Below are positions 17,174-23,778 of a DNA stretch of 34,788 nt, one piece after another. The notes below the pieces were generated by a model. That model searched no databases and was not told the origin of the DNA. It was given only the letters and a program-made list of their open reading frames with translations. Numbering within the stretch: position 1 is the first letter of the stretch; each line of letters starts with the position of its first letter. Source of the DNA: Streptomyces rhizoryzae (GTDB taxonomy: Bacteria > Actinomycetota > Actinomycetes > Streptomycetales > Streptomycetaceae); NCBI RefSeq assembly GCF_023155275.1, contig NZ_JALMUV010000061.1:1-34788 (forward strand). The letters are read 5' to 3'. The translations under genes were made by a program, and so were the position numbers.

Positions 17174-17794
17174 TCAGTAGCACTCGTTCTTGCCCTTGCT
17201 GACGTCCATCTTCAGCCCGCTGAGCTGGAACGTGCCGGCCGTGGTGGCCCAGGCACGCTGGTGGACGCCGGTCAGCACGGCCGACTTGGCCTCCTGGGCG
17301 AAGGAGCCCGGGTCGGTCTTGTCGCCCTCGCGGATGCCGGGGCCCTTGGTGGACGACCCCGCGGCGACACCGATGTTGATGTCCTCGAACGTCGCGTCCG
17401 CGCCCAGCTGGTCGAGGTCGATGTAGAGGTTCTTGGCCTCGACCGGGTGCTTGGGGTCGCCACCCGCCTTGAGCTTCATCGACACATCGCCGAAGACCGG
17501 CACCGGCACGACGACCGACTGGCACAGGTTGTAGATCTTGGCGTGGGTGAACGCCGAGACGGCGACCGGGACGTTCTTGCCGTTCTTCTGGGCGTCGACC
17601 GCGCCGTACTGGACGAACCCGTCGCCCTCCAGACGGTCCGTGCTCACCTTGAACTGCTGGCCGGACACGCTGAACGACGCCGCCAGGGCACCCTGCGAGA
17701 GGGCGACGCCGATCGCGGCGGTGGCCGCGACGCTCGGCACCATGACGACGGCGAACCGCTTCCATCTGGTCCCGCCACGAGTCAGGGACTCCAT
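17174..17794 (-). CDS. DUF6230-type membrane-anchored exported protein
   Basis: A 206-residue protein resembling the actinomycete DUF6230 family (recalled). A basic N-terminus (TRGGTRWKR) precedes one hydrophobic segment at about 12-37, ending GALAASFSV, so it is exported and either anchored or cleaved after ALA. The remaining approximately 170 residues look beta-rich, with alternating hydrophobic strands (FKVSTDRLEGDGFVQYG, VSMKLKAGG, TFQLSGLKMDV) and two cysteines: one in IYNLCQSVVVP and one just before the C-terminus (NECY). The ATG at 17792-17794 has an excellent AAGGAGGAAA site. It is the first gene of the operon with the DUF6114 and KD-repeat genes. The function is unknown; a lipid- or polymer-binding wall protein is speculation. 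Confidence 0.85.
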   Translation of the reverse strand: MESLTRGGTRWKRFAVVMVPSVAATAAIGVALSQGALAASFSVSGQQFKVSTDRLEGDGFVQYGAVDAQKNGKNVPVAVSAFTHAKIYNLCQSVVVPVPVFGDVSMKLKAGGDPKHPVEAKNLYIDLDQLGADATFEDINIGVAAGSSTKGPGIREGDKTDPGSFAQEAKSAVLTGVHQRAWATTAGTFQLSGLKMDVSKGKNECY

Positions 17795-17823
17795 GACTTT
17801 CCTCCTTCTCGGACGTACATCTC

Positions 17824-17835
17824 CGGTACGTACCG
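17824..17835. promoter_or_regulatory. 12-bp perfect palindrome upstream of the DUF6230 operon
   Basis: CGGTACGTACCG is a perfect palindrome 30 bp upstream of the DUF6230 start. ACGTAC recurs just beside it (17813-17818) and GTCGTACC about 15 bp further. It could be an operator or overlap the promoter. The regulator is unknown. Confidence 0.4.
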
Positions 17836-18301
17836 CGCCCGTTGGGACCGGTCGTACCTGGGATGGGAGAAGTGCTACGTCCTCGGGAAGGAGAGCGCCC
17901 GTCTCGGAGGCACAGCGTGTTTCCGAATACCGGCGATCACCCCCGAGCGACAACCACTGGCCACGCTCTCGCGCAACCTCATCGGACAGGCCCTGCCATC
18001 GGGGCAGAGACCCCCCTGTCCGCGGCCGGCGCCACTGCCGCCGGCCCACTCGGTGGGGACCCATCAGCTCCGCCGCACCGGCCGGCTGCCGGGCTGCGGG
18101 AATGGACCGAGCGTGGCCGATCGTCGTCCATTCCCGGCCGCCGCACAAGGCCCTCGTTACTTGCGGGTAACGGAGCGGTAACCGCACCGCGACGCACAGA
18201 GATCACCCAGGCACCCAGCGTCGCCGTTAACGTCGATCGAACAAGGGGCAATTCCCAACAGAATCCGGCAAGTTGGGCGGGGTGACTTACTCCAAGTAAC
18301 A
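17836..18301. other. Gene-less region with several GTAAC/GTTAC palindromes
   Basis: Together with its flanks this forms a 643-bp gap between the DUF6230 and thioredoxin genes. The frames that stay open here have no recognisable protein. Inverted elements cluster at its right end: CGTTAC-6-GTAACG (18155-18172), GCGGTAACCGC (18175-18185), CGTTAACG (18225-18232) and TTAC-5-GTAA (18287-18299). The last fits the loose BldD-box form TNAC-N5-GTNA, though its central bases fit poorly. The region may hold distal promoter elements or a small RNA. I cannot assign either. Confidence 0.4.
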
Positions 18302-18339
18302 GCGGCCACGCTTACCAAGTTTCGGTAAAACGTGGCCGC
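18302..18339 (-). terminator. Hairpin downstream of the thioredoxin-TPR gene
   Basis: GCGGCCACG (18302-18310) pairs with CGTGGCCGC (18331-18339), and inside it TTACC (18312-18316) pairs with GGTAA (18324-18328) around a 7-nt loop. It lies about 100 bp beyond the minus-strand stop at 18438 and is the likely terminator. There is no long T-tract on either strand. The plus-strand flank, CGTTCCGTTTG, is weakly T-rich, so it could also end a plus-strand transcript. Confidence 0.5.
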
Positions 18340-18437
18340 CGTTCCGTTTGCCGGTGGTGCCGGTGGAAGCCGCCGCGGGGGCAGATCCGGGCAGGAGGAA
18401 TGAACCCGGAAAGAGCCGCCGGCCGGGGCGGGTCGGC

Positions 18438-19400
18438 TCAGAACAGGACGCGCGCCAGGGCGGTCCGCGCCTTCGTCACGCGCGGGTCGTCCGCGCCGAT
18501 CACCTCGAAGAGCTCCAGCAGCCGCACCCGGGCCGCCTCGCGGTCGTCCCCCGCGGTGCGCTGCACGGTGTCGACCAGCCGCCCGAAGGCGTCCTCGACA
18601 TGACCGCCCACCAGATCCAGGTCGGCCGCGGTGATCTGGGCCGCGACGTCGGCCGGATTCTCCGCGGCCGCGGTGCGGACCGCCTGCGGGTCCAGGTCCT
18701 GCACCCGCTGGAGGAGTTCGGCCTGGGCGAGCCCGAGCTTGGCCTCGGCGTTGGCCGGGTCGTCGGAGAGGACGTTGCGGTAGGCGCGGACGGCACCGCC
18801 GAGGTCGCCGGCGTCCAGCGCGTCGGCCGCCGCGGTCAGCGCCGCGTCGTGCGGACCGGCCGGCTGCGGGGCGGGCTCCGGGCCCTCCGCGTCCGGGGCG
18901 GCCGGCGCGCCGACGATGCCGAACTGCTGCTCGGCGACCTGGACCAGCTGGTCCAGCACCTGCCGCAGCTGGGCCTCGGGGACCGCGCCCTGGAAGAGCG
19001 GGATCGGCTGGCCCGCCACCACCGCGAACACCGCCGGGATGCCCTGCACCCCGAACTGCTGGAACAGCATCTGGTTGGCGTCGACGTCGATCTTGGCGAG
19101 GACGAACCGGCCGGCGTACTCCGCCGCGAGGCTCTCCAGCAGGGGCCCGAGCTGCTTGCACGGCTGGCACCACTCGGCCCAGAAGTCGATGACGACCGGG
19201 ACCTCGGTGGACCGCTGGAGGACGTCCTGCTGGAACCCCGCCTCGTCGACGTCGAACACCAGGCGGGTGGCCCCGGCCGGCGCCGCGCCCGTACGGGCGG
19301 CCTCGGCGCGCGCCTGCTCGGCCTTCTGCTTCGCTTCCCCGGCCGCCTTCACCGCTGCGAGGTCGACGACTCCACTCATGGACATGTTGCGTGGCTGCAT
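18438..19400 (-). CDS. Thioredoxin-fold TPR protein, CnoX/YbbN type
   Basis: A 320-residue cytoplasmic protein. An Ala/Gln-rich N-terminal segment (about 14-40) precedes a thioredoxin domain (about 45-155) with the active site WAEWCQPCKQLGP (Cys78 and Cys81) and the cis-proline GIPAVF (Pro122). TPR-like helices fill about 185-320 (AADALDAGDLGGAVRAYRNVLSDDPANAEAK and following, up to ARTALARVLF). This is the architecture of YbbN/CnoX, chaperone-linked thioredoxins that protect proteins under oxidative stress. Both cysteines are present here, unlike E. coli YbbN, so redox activity is plausible. The ATG at 19398-19400 has GGAGG upstream. A later ATG (MSMSG) is less well placed. Confidence 0.9.
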   Translation of the reverse strand: MQPRNMSMSGVVDLAAVKAAGEAKQKAEQARAEAARTGAAPAGATRLVFDVDEAGFQQDVLQRSTEVPVVIDFWAEWCQPCKQLGPLLESLAAEYAGRFVLAKIDVDANQMLFQQFGVQGIPAVFAVVAGQPIPLFQGAVPEAQLRQVLDQLVQVAEQQFGIVGAPAAPDAEGPEPAPQPAGPHDAALTAAADALDAGDLGGAVRAYRNVLSDDPANAEAKLGLAQAELLQRVQDLDPQAVRTAAAENPADVAAQITAADLDLVGGHVEDAFGRLVDTVQRTAGDDREAARVRLLELFEVIGADDPRVTKARTALARVLF

Positions 19401-19579
19401 GGGTCCATCCTCCCCCCTGAACGGCTCGTTCCGGAAAGCGATCCGCACAGCGGGCGCCGCGCCCGCCCGTACGCCCCGCTGGCTGCGGCGCACGCCTGGG
19501 CCGGTGCCCGGTGGAACGGCCCTTCACGAGGGCCGGTGCGCGGCCATGGGTCCCCACCCACGGCCCGTGGTTGTCACTC

Positions 19580-19602
19580 TTACGCTACGGGTCGTAGCGT
19601 AA
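19580..19602. promoter_or_regulatory. TetR-type operator: 9-bp arms, 5-bp spacer
   Basis: TTACGCTAC (19580-19588) and GTAGCGTAA (19594-19602) are perfect inverted arms around GGGTC. The length and symmetry are typical of TetR-family operators. It lies 109 bp upstream of the TetR gene and 180 bp upstream of the divergent thioredoxin gene, so autoregulation is the simplest reading. Confidence 0.65.
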
Positions 19603-19710
19603 CTCGCCGCCGCCCCCGGGCGGCACCCGGTTCCGGGTCCGCCGCGGGTGATCTCCCTCACGGCCGACGAACCGGAGCCCGATCTCCTACCGGCCGGTAT
19701 GGTCGCCCGC

Positions 19711-20349
19711 ATGCACCAGTCCGCCTGCTCCCGGAAAGGCCGCACGGGCCGCCCCCGCAGCGCCGCGACGGATCACGCGATCCTCGACGCCACCCGTGCC
19801 GCGCTCGTCGACGTGGGCTGGAGCGGGCTCACCATGGGCGAGGTCGCCACCCGCGCCAAGGTCGCCAAGACCACCCTCTACCGCCGCTGGGCCGGCAAGA
19901 GCGAACTGGTCGTGGACGCCGTGGCGGTGCTCTTCGACGAACTGGAACTCCCCGACCGCGGCTGCCTCCGGGCCGACATCGAGGGCGTGGTGCTCCAGTT
20001 CGGCGCGCTGCTGGCCCGGCCCGAGACCAAGACCGCGCTGATGGCGGTGGTCGCCGAGTCCACCACCGACGACGCACTGCGCGAACGCATCCGCTCGGCC
20101 ATCGTGGACCGGCAGAAGCGGCTGGTGCTGCTGGGCCGGTCGCGCGCCCAGCAGCGCGGCGAACTGCCGCCGGACGCCGGCGGACCGGACGGCGCGCGGG
20201 CCGCCGAGGGCACCGTGGGCCTGATCTTCGACGTGATCGCCGGGGCCGTGGTGCACCGGCTGCTGGTCAGCGCGGAACCGGTCGACGCCGACTGGGCCCG
20301 GCGGTTCACCACCCTCCTGCTGGCCGGCCTGGCCGGACTGGAGCCCTGA
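19711..20349 (+). CDS. TetR-family transcriptional regulator
   Basis: A 212-residue repressor-type protein. The N-terminal DNA-binding domain is clear (about 10-60): GRPRSAATDHAILDATRAAL, then LTMGEVATRAKVAKTTLYRRWAGKSELV, the canonical helix-turn-helix and hinge. The C-terminal ligand/dimer domain (about 70-210) is helical and resembles the TetR_C groups common in Streptomyces. I took ATG 19711; ATG 19699 is four codons upstream, and neither has a clear ribosome-binding site. The gene ends 3 bp before the convergent dehydratase stop. No effector gene sits beside it in the same direction, so the target beyond its own promoter is unknown. Confidence 0.9.
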   Translation: MHQSACSRKGRTGRPRSAATDHAILDATRAALVDVGWSGLTMGEVATRAKVAKTTLYRRWAGKSELVVDAVAVLFDELELPDRGCLRADIEGVVLQFGALLARPETKTALMAVVAESTTDDALRERIRSAIVDRQKRLVLLGRSRAQQRGELPPDAGGPDGARAAEGTVGLIFDVIAGAVVHRLLVSAEPVDADWARRFTTLLLAGLAGLEP

Positions 20350-20352
20350 CCG

Positions 20353-21381
20353 TCAGACCTGGTAGCGGTCCGCGCGGAACAGGTGCAGGTGCTCCGCCAC
20401 CCACTCCGACGTCCGTGCCAGCCCCTCCGCGAGCGGCACCCGCGGCTGCCACGAAGCCCACCGGCGGGCCCGGGAGTTGTCCGACAGCAGCCGCTCCACC
20501 TCACTGCCCGAGGGCCGCAGCCGGTCCGCGTCCACCACCACCTCCGCGTCCCGCCCGGACGCCGCGATCAGCGCCTCGGCCAGCGCCCCGATGGAGATCT
20601 CCCGGCCGCTCCCGAGGTTGACCACCTGCCCCAGCGCGCGGTCGCAGTCGGCCAGCGCCAGGAAGCCGGCCGCGGTGTCGGTGACGTAGGTGAAGTCCCG
20701 GGTCGGGGTGAGCGAGCCGAGCTTGATCTGCCGGGCACCGGAGTGGAGCTGGGCCAGGATCGTCGGGATCACCGCGCGGGCGGACTGCCGCGGCCCGTAG
20801 GTGTTGAACGGCCGCACCACCGTCACCGGCAGCTCGAAGGCGTGCCAGTGCGACAGCGCCATCATGTCCGCGCCGATCTTCGAGGCGGAGTACGGCGACT
20901 GCGGTTGGAGCGGGTGCTCCTCGCTGATCGGCGCGGTCCGCGCGGTCCCGTACACCTCGCTGGTGGAGGTGTGCACCATCCGCCGCACGCCGTGCCGGCG
21001 GCACGCCTCCGCGACGTTCTCGGTGCCCACCACGTTGGTCTGCACATAGGCGCCCGGCGAGTCGTAGCTGTACGGGATGCCGATCAGCGCGGCCAGGTGG
21101 AAGACGGTGTCGCAGCCGGCGACCGCGTCGCTCACCCGCCCGGCGTCCCGCACGTCGCCGGCGACCATCTCCACCGGCCCGCCCGGCTCCAGGTAGCGGG
21201 CCAGGTTCCCCTTCTCCGCGTACGGCTTGTAGTGGACGAAGGCGCGCACCTCGGCGCCCGCCGCCACCAGCAGATCGACCAGCGCCGATCCGATGAAGCC
21301 CTCGGCCCCGGTGACCAGGACCTTCCGTCCGGCCCACGACGGGGCCGCGGTGGGGTCCGTCGTGCTGCTCACTGCGTTCAT
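20353..21381 (-). CDS. LegB-like NAD-dependent NDP-GlcNAc 4,6-dehydratase
   Basis: A 342-residue extended short-chain dehydrogenase. The Rossmann loop is VTGAEGFIGSAL (about 24-35) and the catalytic parts are TSTSEVYGTA with SPYSASKIGAD (the YxxxK pair). FHLAALIGIPYSYDSPGAYV, RPFNTYGPRQSARAVIPTI, IKLGSLTPTRDFTYV and RPSGSEVERLLSDN recall LegB of legionaminic acid synthesis more than GDP-mannose or dTDP-glucose dehydratases. LegB acts on GDP-GlcNAc to give the 4-keto-6-deoxy sugar. No other leg gene is present. The ATG has AAGGAG 7 nt upstream and overlaps the MurG-like stop as ATGA. The pairing suggests it modifies the sugar that the MurG-like enzyme uses, or its product (inference). Confidence 0.85.
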   Translation of the reverse strand: MNAVSSTTDPTAAPSWAGRKVLVTGAEGFIGSALVDLLVAAGAEVRAFVHYKPYAEKGNLARYLEPGGPVEMVAGDVRDAGRVSDAVAGCDTVFHLAALIGIPYSYDSPGAYVQTNVVGTENVAEACRRHGVRRMVHTSTSEVYGTARTAPISEEHPLQPQSPYSASKIGADMMALSHWHAFELPVTVVRPFNTYGPRQSARAVIPTILAQLHSGARQIKLGSLTPTRDFTYVTDTAAGFLALADCDRALGQVVNLGSGREISIGALAEALIAASGRDAEVVVDADRLRPSGSEVERLLSDNSRARRWASWQPRVPLAEGLARTSEWVAEHLHLFRADRYQV

Positions 21382-22556
21382 GCTGACTCCTTCAGAGGGG
21401 TGGTGAGGGGGGAGGTCCCCGGGCCGGGGGCGGGTCGGCCGGCCAGCGCCAGGGTCCGGGCGGCCAGCAGATCGGCGGCCCGGGCATGCGTCCCGGGGTC
21501 GGCCGCGGCGCCCATCGCGGCCAGCCGGTCCGGATCGGCCAGCAGCGGCCCGACCAGCGCGTCCAGCCGCTCGGCGGTGGCCTCGGCGTCCGGCAGCAGC
21601 AGCGCCGCGCCGGCGTCGGAGAGCACCCGGGCGTTGTGCGTCTGGTGGTCGCCGGGCGCGTGCGGGTACGGGACCAGCACCGCCGGCATCCCGGTGGTGG
21701 CCAGTTCGGCGACGGTCGCCGACCCGGCCCGGCAGACCACCAGGTCGGCCGCCGCGTACGCCAGGTCCATCCGGTCCAGGTACGGCACCGCCTCGGCGAC
21801 CGCCGCCCCGCCGTTCGCCGCGAGCGCGGCCCGGGCCCCGTCCAGGGCCGCCGGACCGGTCTTGATCAGCAGGCGGAGGCCGGTGCGGTCCCGGTGGCGG
21901 CCGGCCAGGCCGATGGCGGCCTCGGTGAGCCGGGCCGCGCCCAGGCTGCCGCCGTTGACCAGCAGCAGCCGGGCGCCGTCGGGGACGCCCAGGGCCCGCC
22001 GGGCGGCCGGCCGCAGCGCCGCCCGGTCCAGTCCGGCCAGCGGTCCGGGCAGCGGCATCCCGACCGTCTCGGCCCGTTCGCCGCCCGCCAGGTGGGGGCG
22101 GCTGCGGTCGAAGGCCAGGGCGATGTGCGGGGTGAGCCGGGCGGCGAACCGGTTGGCCCGCCCGGGCACCGCGTTGGACTCGTGGATCAGGCTGGGCAGC
22201 CCGGCCAGCCGGGCGCCCAGGATCACCGGGGCGCTCGGGTAGCCGCCCATGCCGACGGCGACCTGGGCGCCCTGGCCGCGCAGGATCGCCCGGCACTGGG
22301 CGCCGGCGCGCAGCAGCGCGGCCGGCAGCAGATAGCGCCGGGCGCCCAGCGCCGGGTCGAAGGGGATCATGTCGACGGTGTGGAGCCGGTAGCCGGCCTC
22401 CGGGATCAGCCGGGTCTCCAGCCCGCGCTCGGTCCCGACGAAGGAGACCACCGCGTCCGGTTCGGCCCGGCGCAGTGCGTCGGCGAGGGCGAGGCCGGGG
22501 TAGATGTGGCCGCCGGTGCCGCCCGCACCGATCACGACCGAGAGTGGTGTGCGCAT
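21378..22556 (-). CDS. MurG-like GlcNAc transferase paralogue (GT28)
   Basis: A 392-residue GT-B glycosyltransferase. MurG landmarks are visible: the N-terminal Gly loop GAGGTGGHIYPGLALADAL (about 10-28), HESNAVPGRANRFAA (E. coli MurG: HEQN), the second Gly-rich loop VNGGSLGAARL, and the donor-binding stretch VVCRAGSATVAELATTGMPAVLVPYP followed by DHQTHNA. MurG adds GlcNAc to lipid I, making lipid II on the inner membrane face. No division or cell-wall (dcw) genes surround this copy, so it is probably a second MurG-like enzyme with a special acceptor or donor. I took ATG 22556; a GTG lies at 22565. It is coupled to the LegB-like gene and divergent from an OmpR-type regulator. Confidence 0.87.
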   Translation of the reverse strand: MRTPLSVVIGAGGTGGHIYPGLALADALRRAEPDAVVSFVGTERGLETRLIPEAGYRLHTVDMIPFDPALGARRYLLPAALLRAGAQCRAILRGQGAQVAVGMGGYPSAPVILGARLAGLPSLIHESNAVPGRANRFAARLTPHIALAFDRSRPHLAGGERAETVGMPLPGPLAGLDRAALRPAARRALGVPDGARLLLVNGGSLGAARLTEAAIGLAGRHRDRTGLRLLIKTGPAALDGARAALAANGGAAVAEAVPYLDRMDLAYAAADLVVCRAGSATVAELATTGMPAVLVPYPHAPGDHQTHNARVLSDAGAALLLPDAEATAERLDALVGPLLADPDRLAAMGAAADPGTHARAADLLAARTLALAGRPAPGPGTSPLTTPLKESA

Positions 22557-22578
22557 GGCCGCCACGCTCGCCCGCCGC

Positions 22579-22595
22579 CTTAAGAACGTTCTAAG
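22579..22595. promoter_or_regulatory. Candidate operator between the MurG-like gene and the response regulator
   Basis: CTTAAGAAC joins GTTCTAAG, an inverted repeat with one bulged A, centred on the perfect palindrome AGAACGTTCT (22583-22592). Outside it, CGCCGCCTT and AAGACGGCG are also near-complementary. It fills the middle of the 62-bp divergent gap, so one bound protein could control both directions. The regulator encoded next is the obvious candidate. Confidence 0.5.
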
Positions 22596-22618
22596 ACGGC
22601 GTTTGGGAGCCTTGGCTC

Positions 22619-23359
22619 ATGACCGCACGCCCCGCGCCCGCGCCCGCCCCCGGGACCCCGCCGCCCGCCGCCCCCCGGATCCTGGTCGTCGACGACGAAC
22701 CGGAGGTCCGCGCCGCCGTCGCCGACGGGCTCGCCGTCGAGGGCTACGCGGTGCGCGAGGCCGCCGACGGCCTGGCCGCGCTCTCCGAGGTCGCCGCCTG
22801 GCAGCCGGACGCGCTCGTCCTCGACGTGCTGATGCCGGTGCTGGACGGCCTGGCGGTCTGCCGCCGGCTGCGCGCCCTGGACGACCGCACCCCGATCCTG
22901 GTCCTGACCGCCCTGGACTCGGTCAGCGAACGCGTCGACGGCCTGGACGCCGGCGCCGACGACTACCTCGTCAAACCGTTCGCGCTGGACGAGCTGATCG
23001 CCCGGGTCCGGGCCCTGCTGCGGCGGGCCGCGTCCGCCGCCGCCGAGGACACCCGGCTGGCCTTCGCCGACCTGGTCGTGGACCCGGCCACCCGCAGCGG
23101 CCACCGGGGCGGCCGCCCCCTGGAGTTCAGCCGCACCGAGTACGCCCTGCTGGAACTGCTGCTCCAGCACCCCGGGCAGGTCCTGCCGCGGGAGCTGATC
23201 CTGGAGCGCGTCTGGGGCCGCGACTTCGGCCCGGACTCCAACTCCCTGGCCGTCTACATCGGTTACCTGCGCCGCAAACTCGAAGCCGGCGGCGAACCCC
23301 GCCTCGTCCACACCGCCCACGGCATCGGCTACCGCCTCGACCACCCGGAGACCCCATGA
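22619..23359 (+). CDS. OmpR/PhoB-family response regulator
   Basis: A 246-residue response regulator. A Pro/Ala-rich leader of 20 residues precedes the receiver domain (ILVVDDEPEVRAAV with Asp25/Asp26, phosphoacceptor Asp69 in LVLDVLMPVLDG, Lys119 in DYLVKPF). The C-terminal winged helix (about 148-242) reads EFSRTEYALLELLLQHPGQV, RELILERVWGRDF and VYIGYLRRKLE to VHTAHGIGYRL, typical of MprA/PrrA-like proteins. The ATG has GGGAG 9 nt upstream. Its stop overlaps the next ATG (ATGA). It is divergent from the MurG-like/LegB-like pair, which it may control in response to envelope state (inference). Confidence 0.93.
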   Translation: MTARPAPAPAPGTPPPAAPRILVVDDEPEVRAAVADGLAVEGYAVREAADGLAALSEVAAWQPDALVLDVLMPVLDGLAVCRRLRALDDRTPILVLTALDSVSERVDGLDAGADDYLVKPFALDELIARVRALLRRAASAAAEDTRLAFADLVVDPATRSGHRGGRPLEFSRTEYALLELLLQHPGQVLPRELILERVWGRDFGPDSNSLAVYIGYLRRKLEAGGEPRLVHTAHGIGYRLDHPETP

Positions 23360-23778
23360 CGGCATCGCACGCGCCGCGCCCGACGGGCTCCGGCGGCCCC
23401 GCACACCGGAACGGCAGCCGGTACGGCAGCCGTTCCGGACACCGGCCCGGGACGGACCCGCGGCACCCGGCCCGGACGGCAGCCCCCGCGCGAGGCCGCG
23501 GCGGCCCCGGCCGGCACGACGGTGTCGCGGCACCGCCCGCGGCCGGCGAGCACACCGGCCACACCCGGCGGCCCCCCGCCCCGCACCCGCACCCGCCCCA
23601 CCGACCGGCACCACCGCTACGGCCACAGGCACCGGCACCGGCACCGCTACAGCTACACCTACAGCTACACCTACAGCTACCGGCAACGCCTCAGGGGTGC
23701 GGCAGGTGCCGCCGCGGCGGGCTCGGCGGGCTCGGCGGGCGCCGCTGGCTCGGCGGGCGCAGCGGGGCCGCCGTATGA
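23356..23778 (+). CDS. Low-complexity 140-codon frame between regulator and kinase
   Basis: This frame starts with ATGA overlapping the regulator stop, with CGGAG 5 nt upstream, and ends with a TGA overlapping the kinase ATG (again ATGA). The 140-residue product is Arg/Gly/Pro/His-rich, with no domain I recognise; the second half has alternating Leu with Gln/His and a short CGRCRRGG. By hand count only about 8 of the first 85 codons end in A or T, as in real Streptomyces genes. From about 23610 that bias is lost and a different frame (second position) shows it instead. So it may be a genuine coupled small gene, or the N-terminal extension of the kinase broken by single-base shifts. No function is assigned. 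Confidence 0.5.
   Translation: MTASHAPRPTGSGGPAHRNGSRYGSRSGHRPGTDPRHPARTAAPARGRGGPGRHDGVAAPPAAGEHTGHTRRPPAPHPHPPHRPAPPLRPQAPAPAPLQLHLQLHLQLPATPQGCGRCRRGGLGGLGGRRWLGGRSGAAV
23647..23680. repeat. 12-bp tandem repeat between regulator and kinase
   Basis: CTACAGCTACAC is repeated 2.8 times without error, directly after a run of GGCACC/CACCGG hexamers (about 23627-23646). Units are multiples of three. This and the downstream GGCTCGGCG-type repeats make the junction prone to slippage. Confidence 0.9.

Noticed and set aside
17842..18285. A 147-codon plus-strand frame in the gap before the thioredoxin gene
   Set aside because: There is no ribosome-binding site, no domain, and A/T-rich third positions in its second half. 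Palindromes cover much of it.
18287..18299. A confident BldD operator
   Set aside because: The outer bases fit TNAC-N5-GTNA, but the central bases do not match the fuller consensus, and no start codon lies close by. It is kept only as part of a palindrome cluster.
23647..23680. Short repeats read as a possible CRISPR or phase-variable switch
   Set aside because: The units are 12 bp with no spacers, so not CRISPR. Units are multiples of three, so copy change alone would not switch frame.
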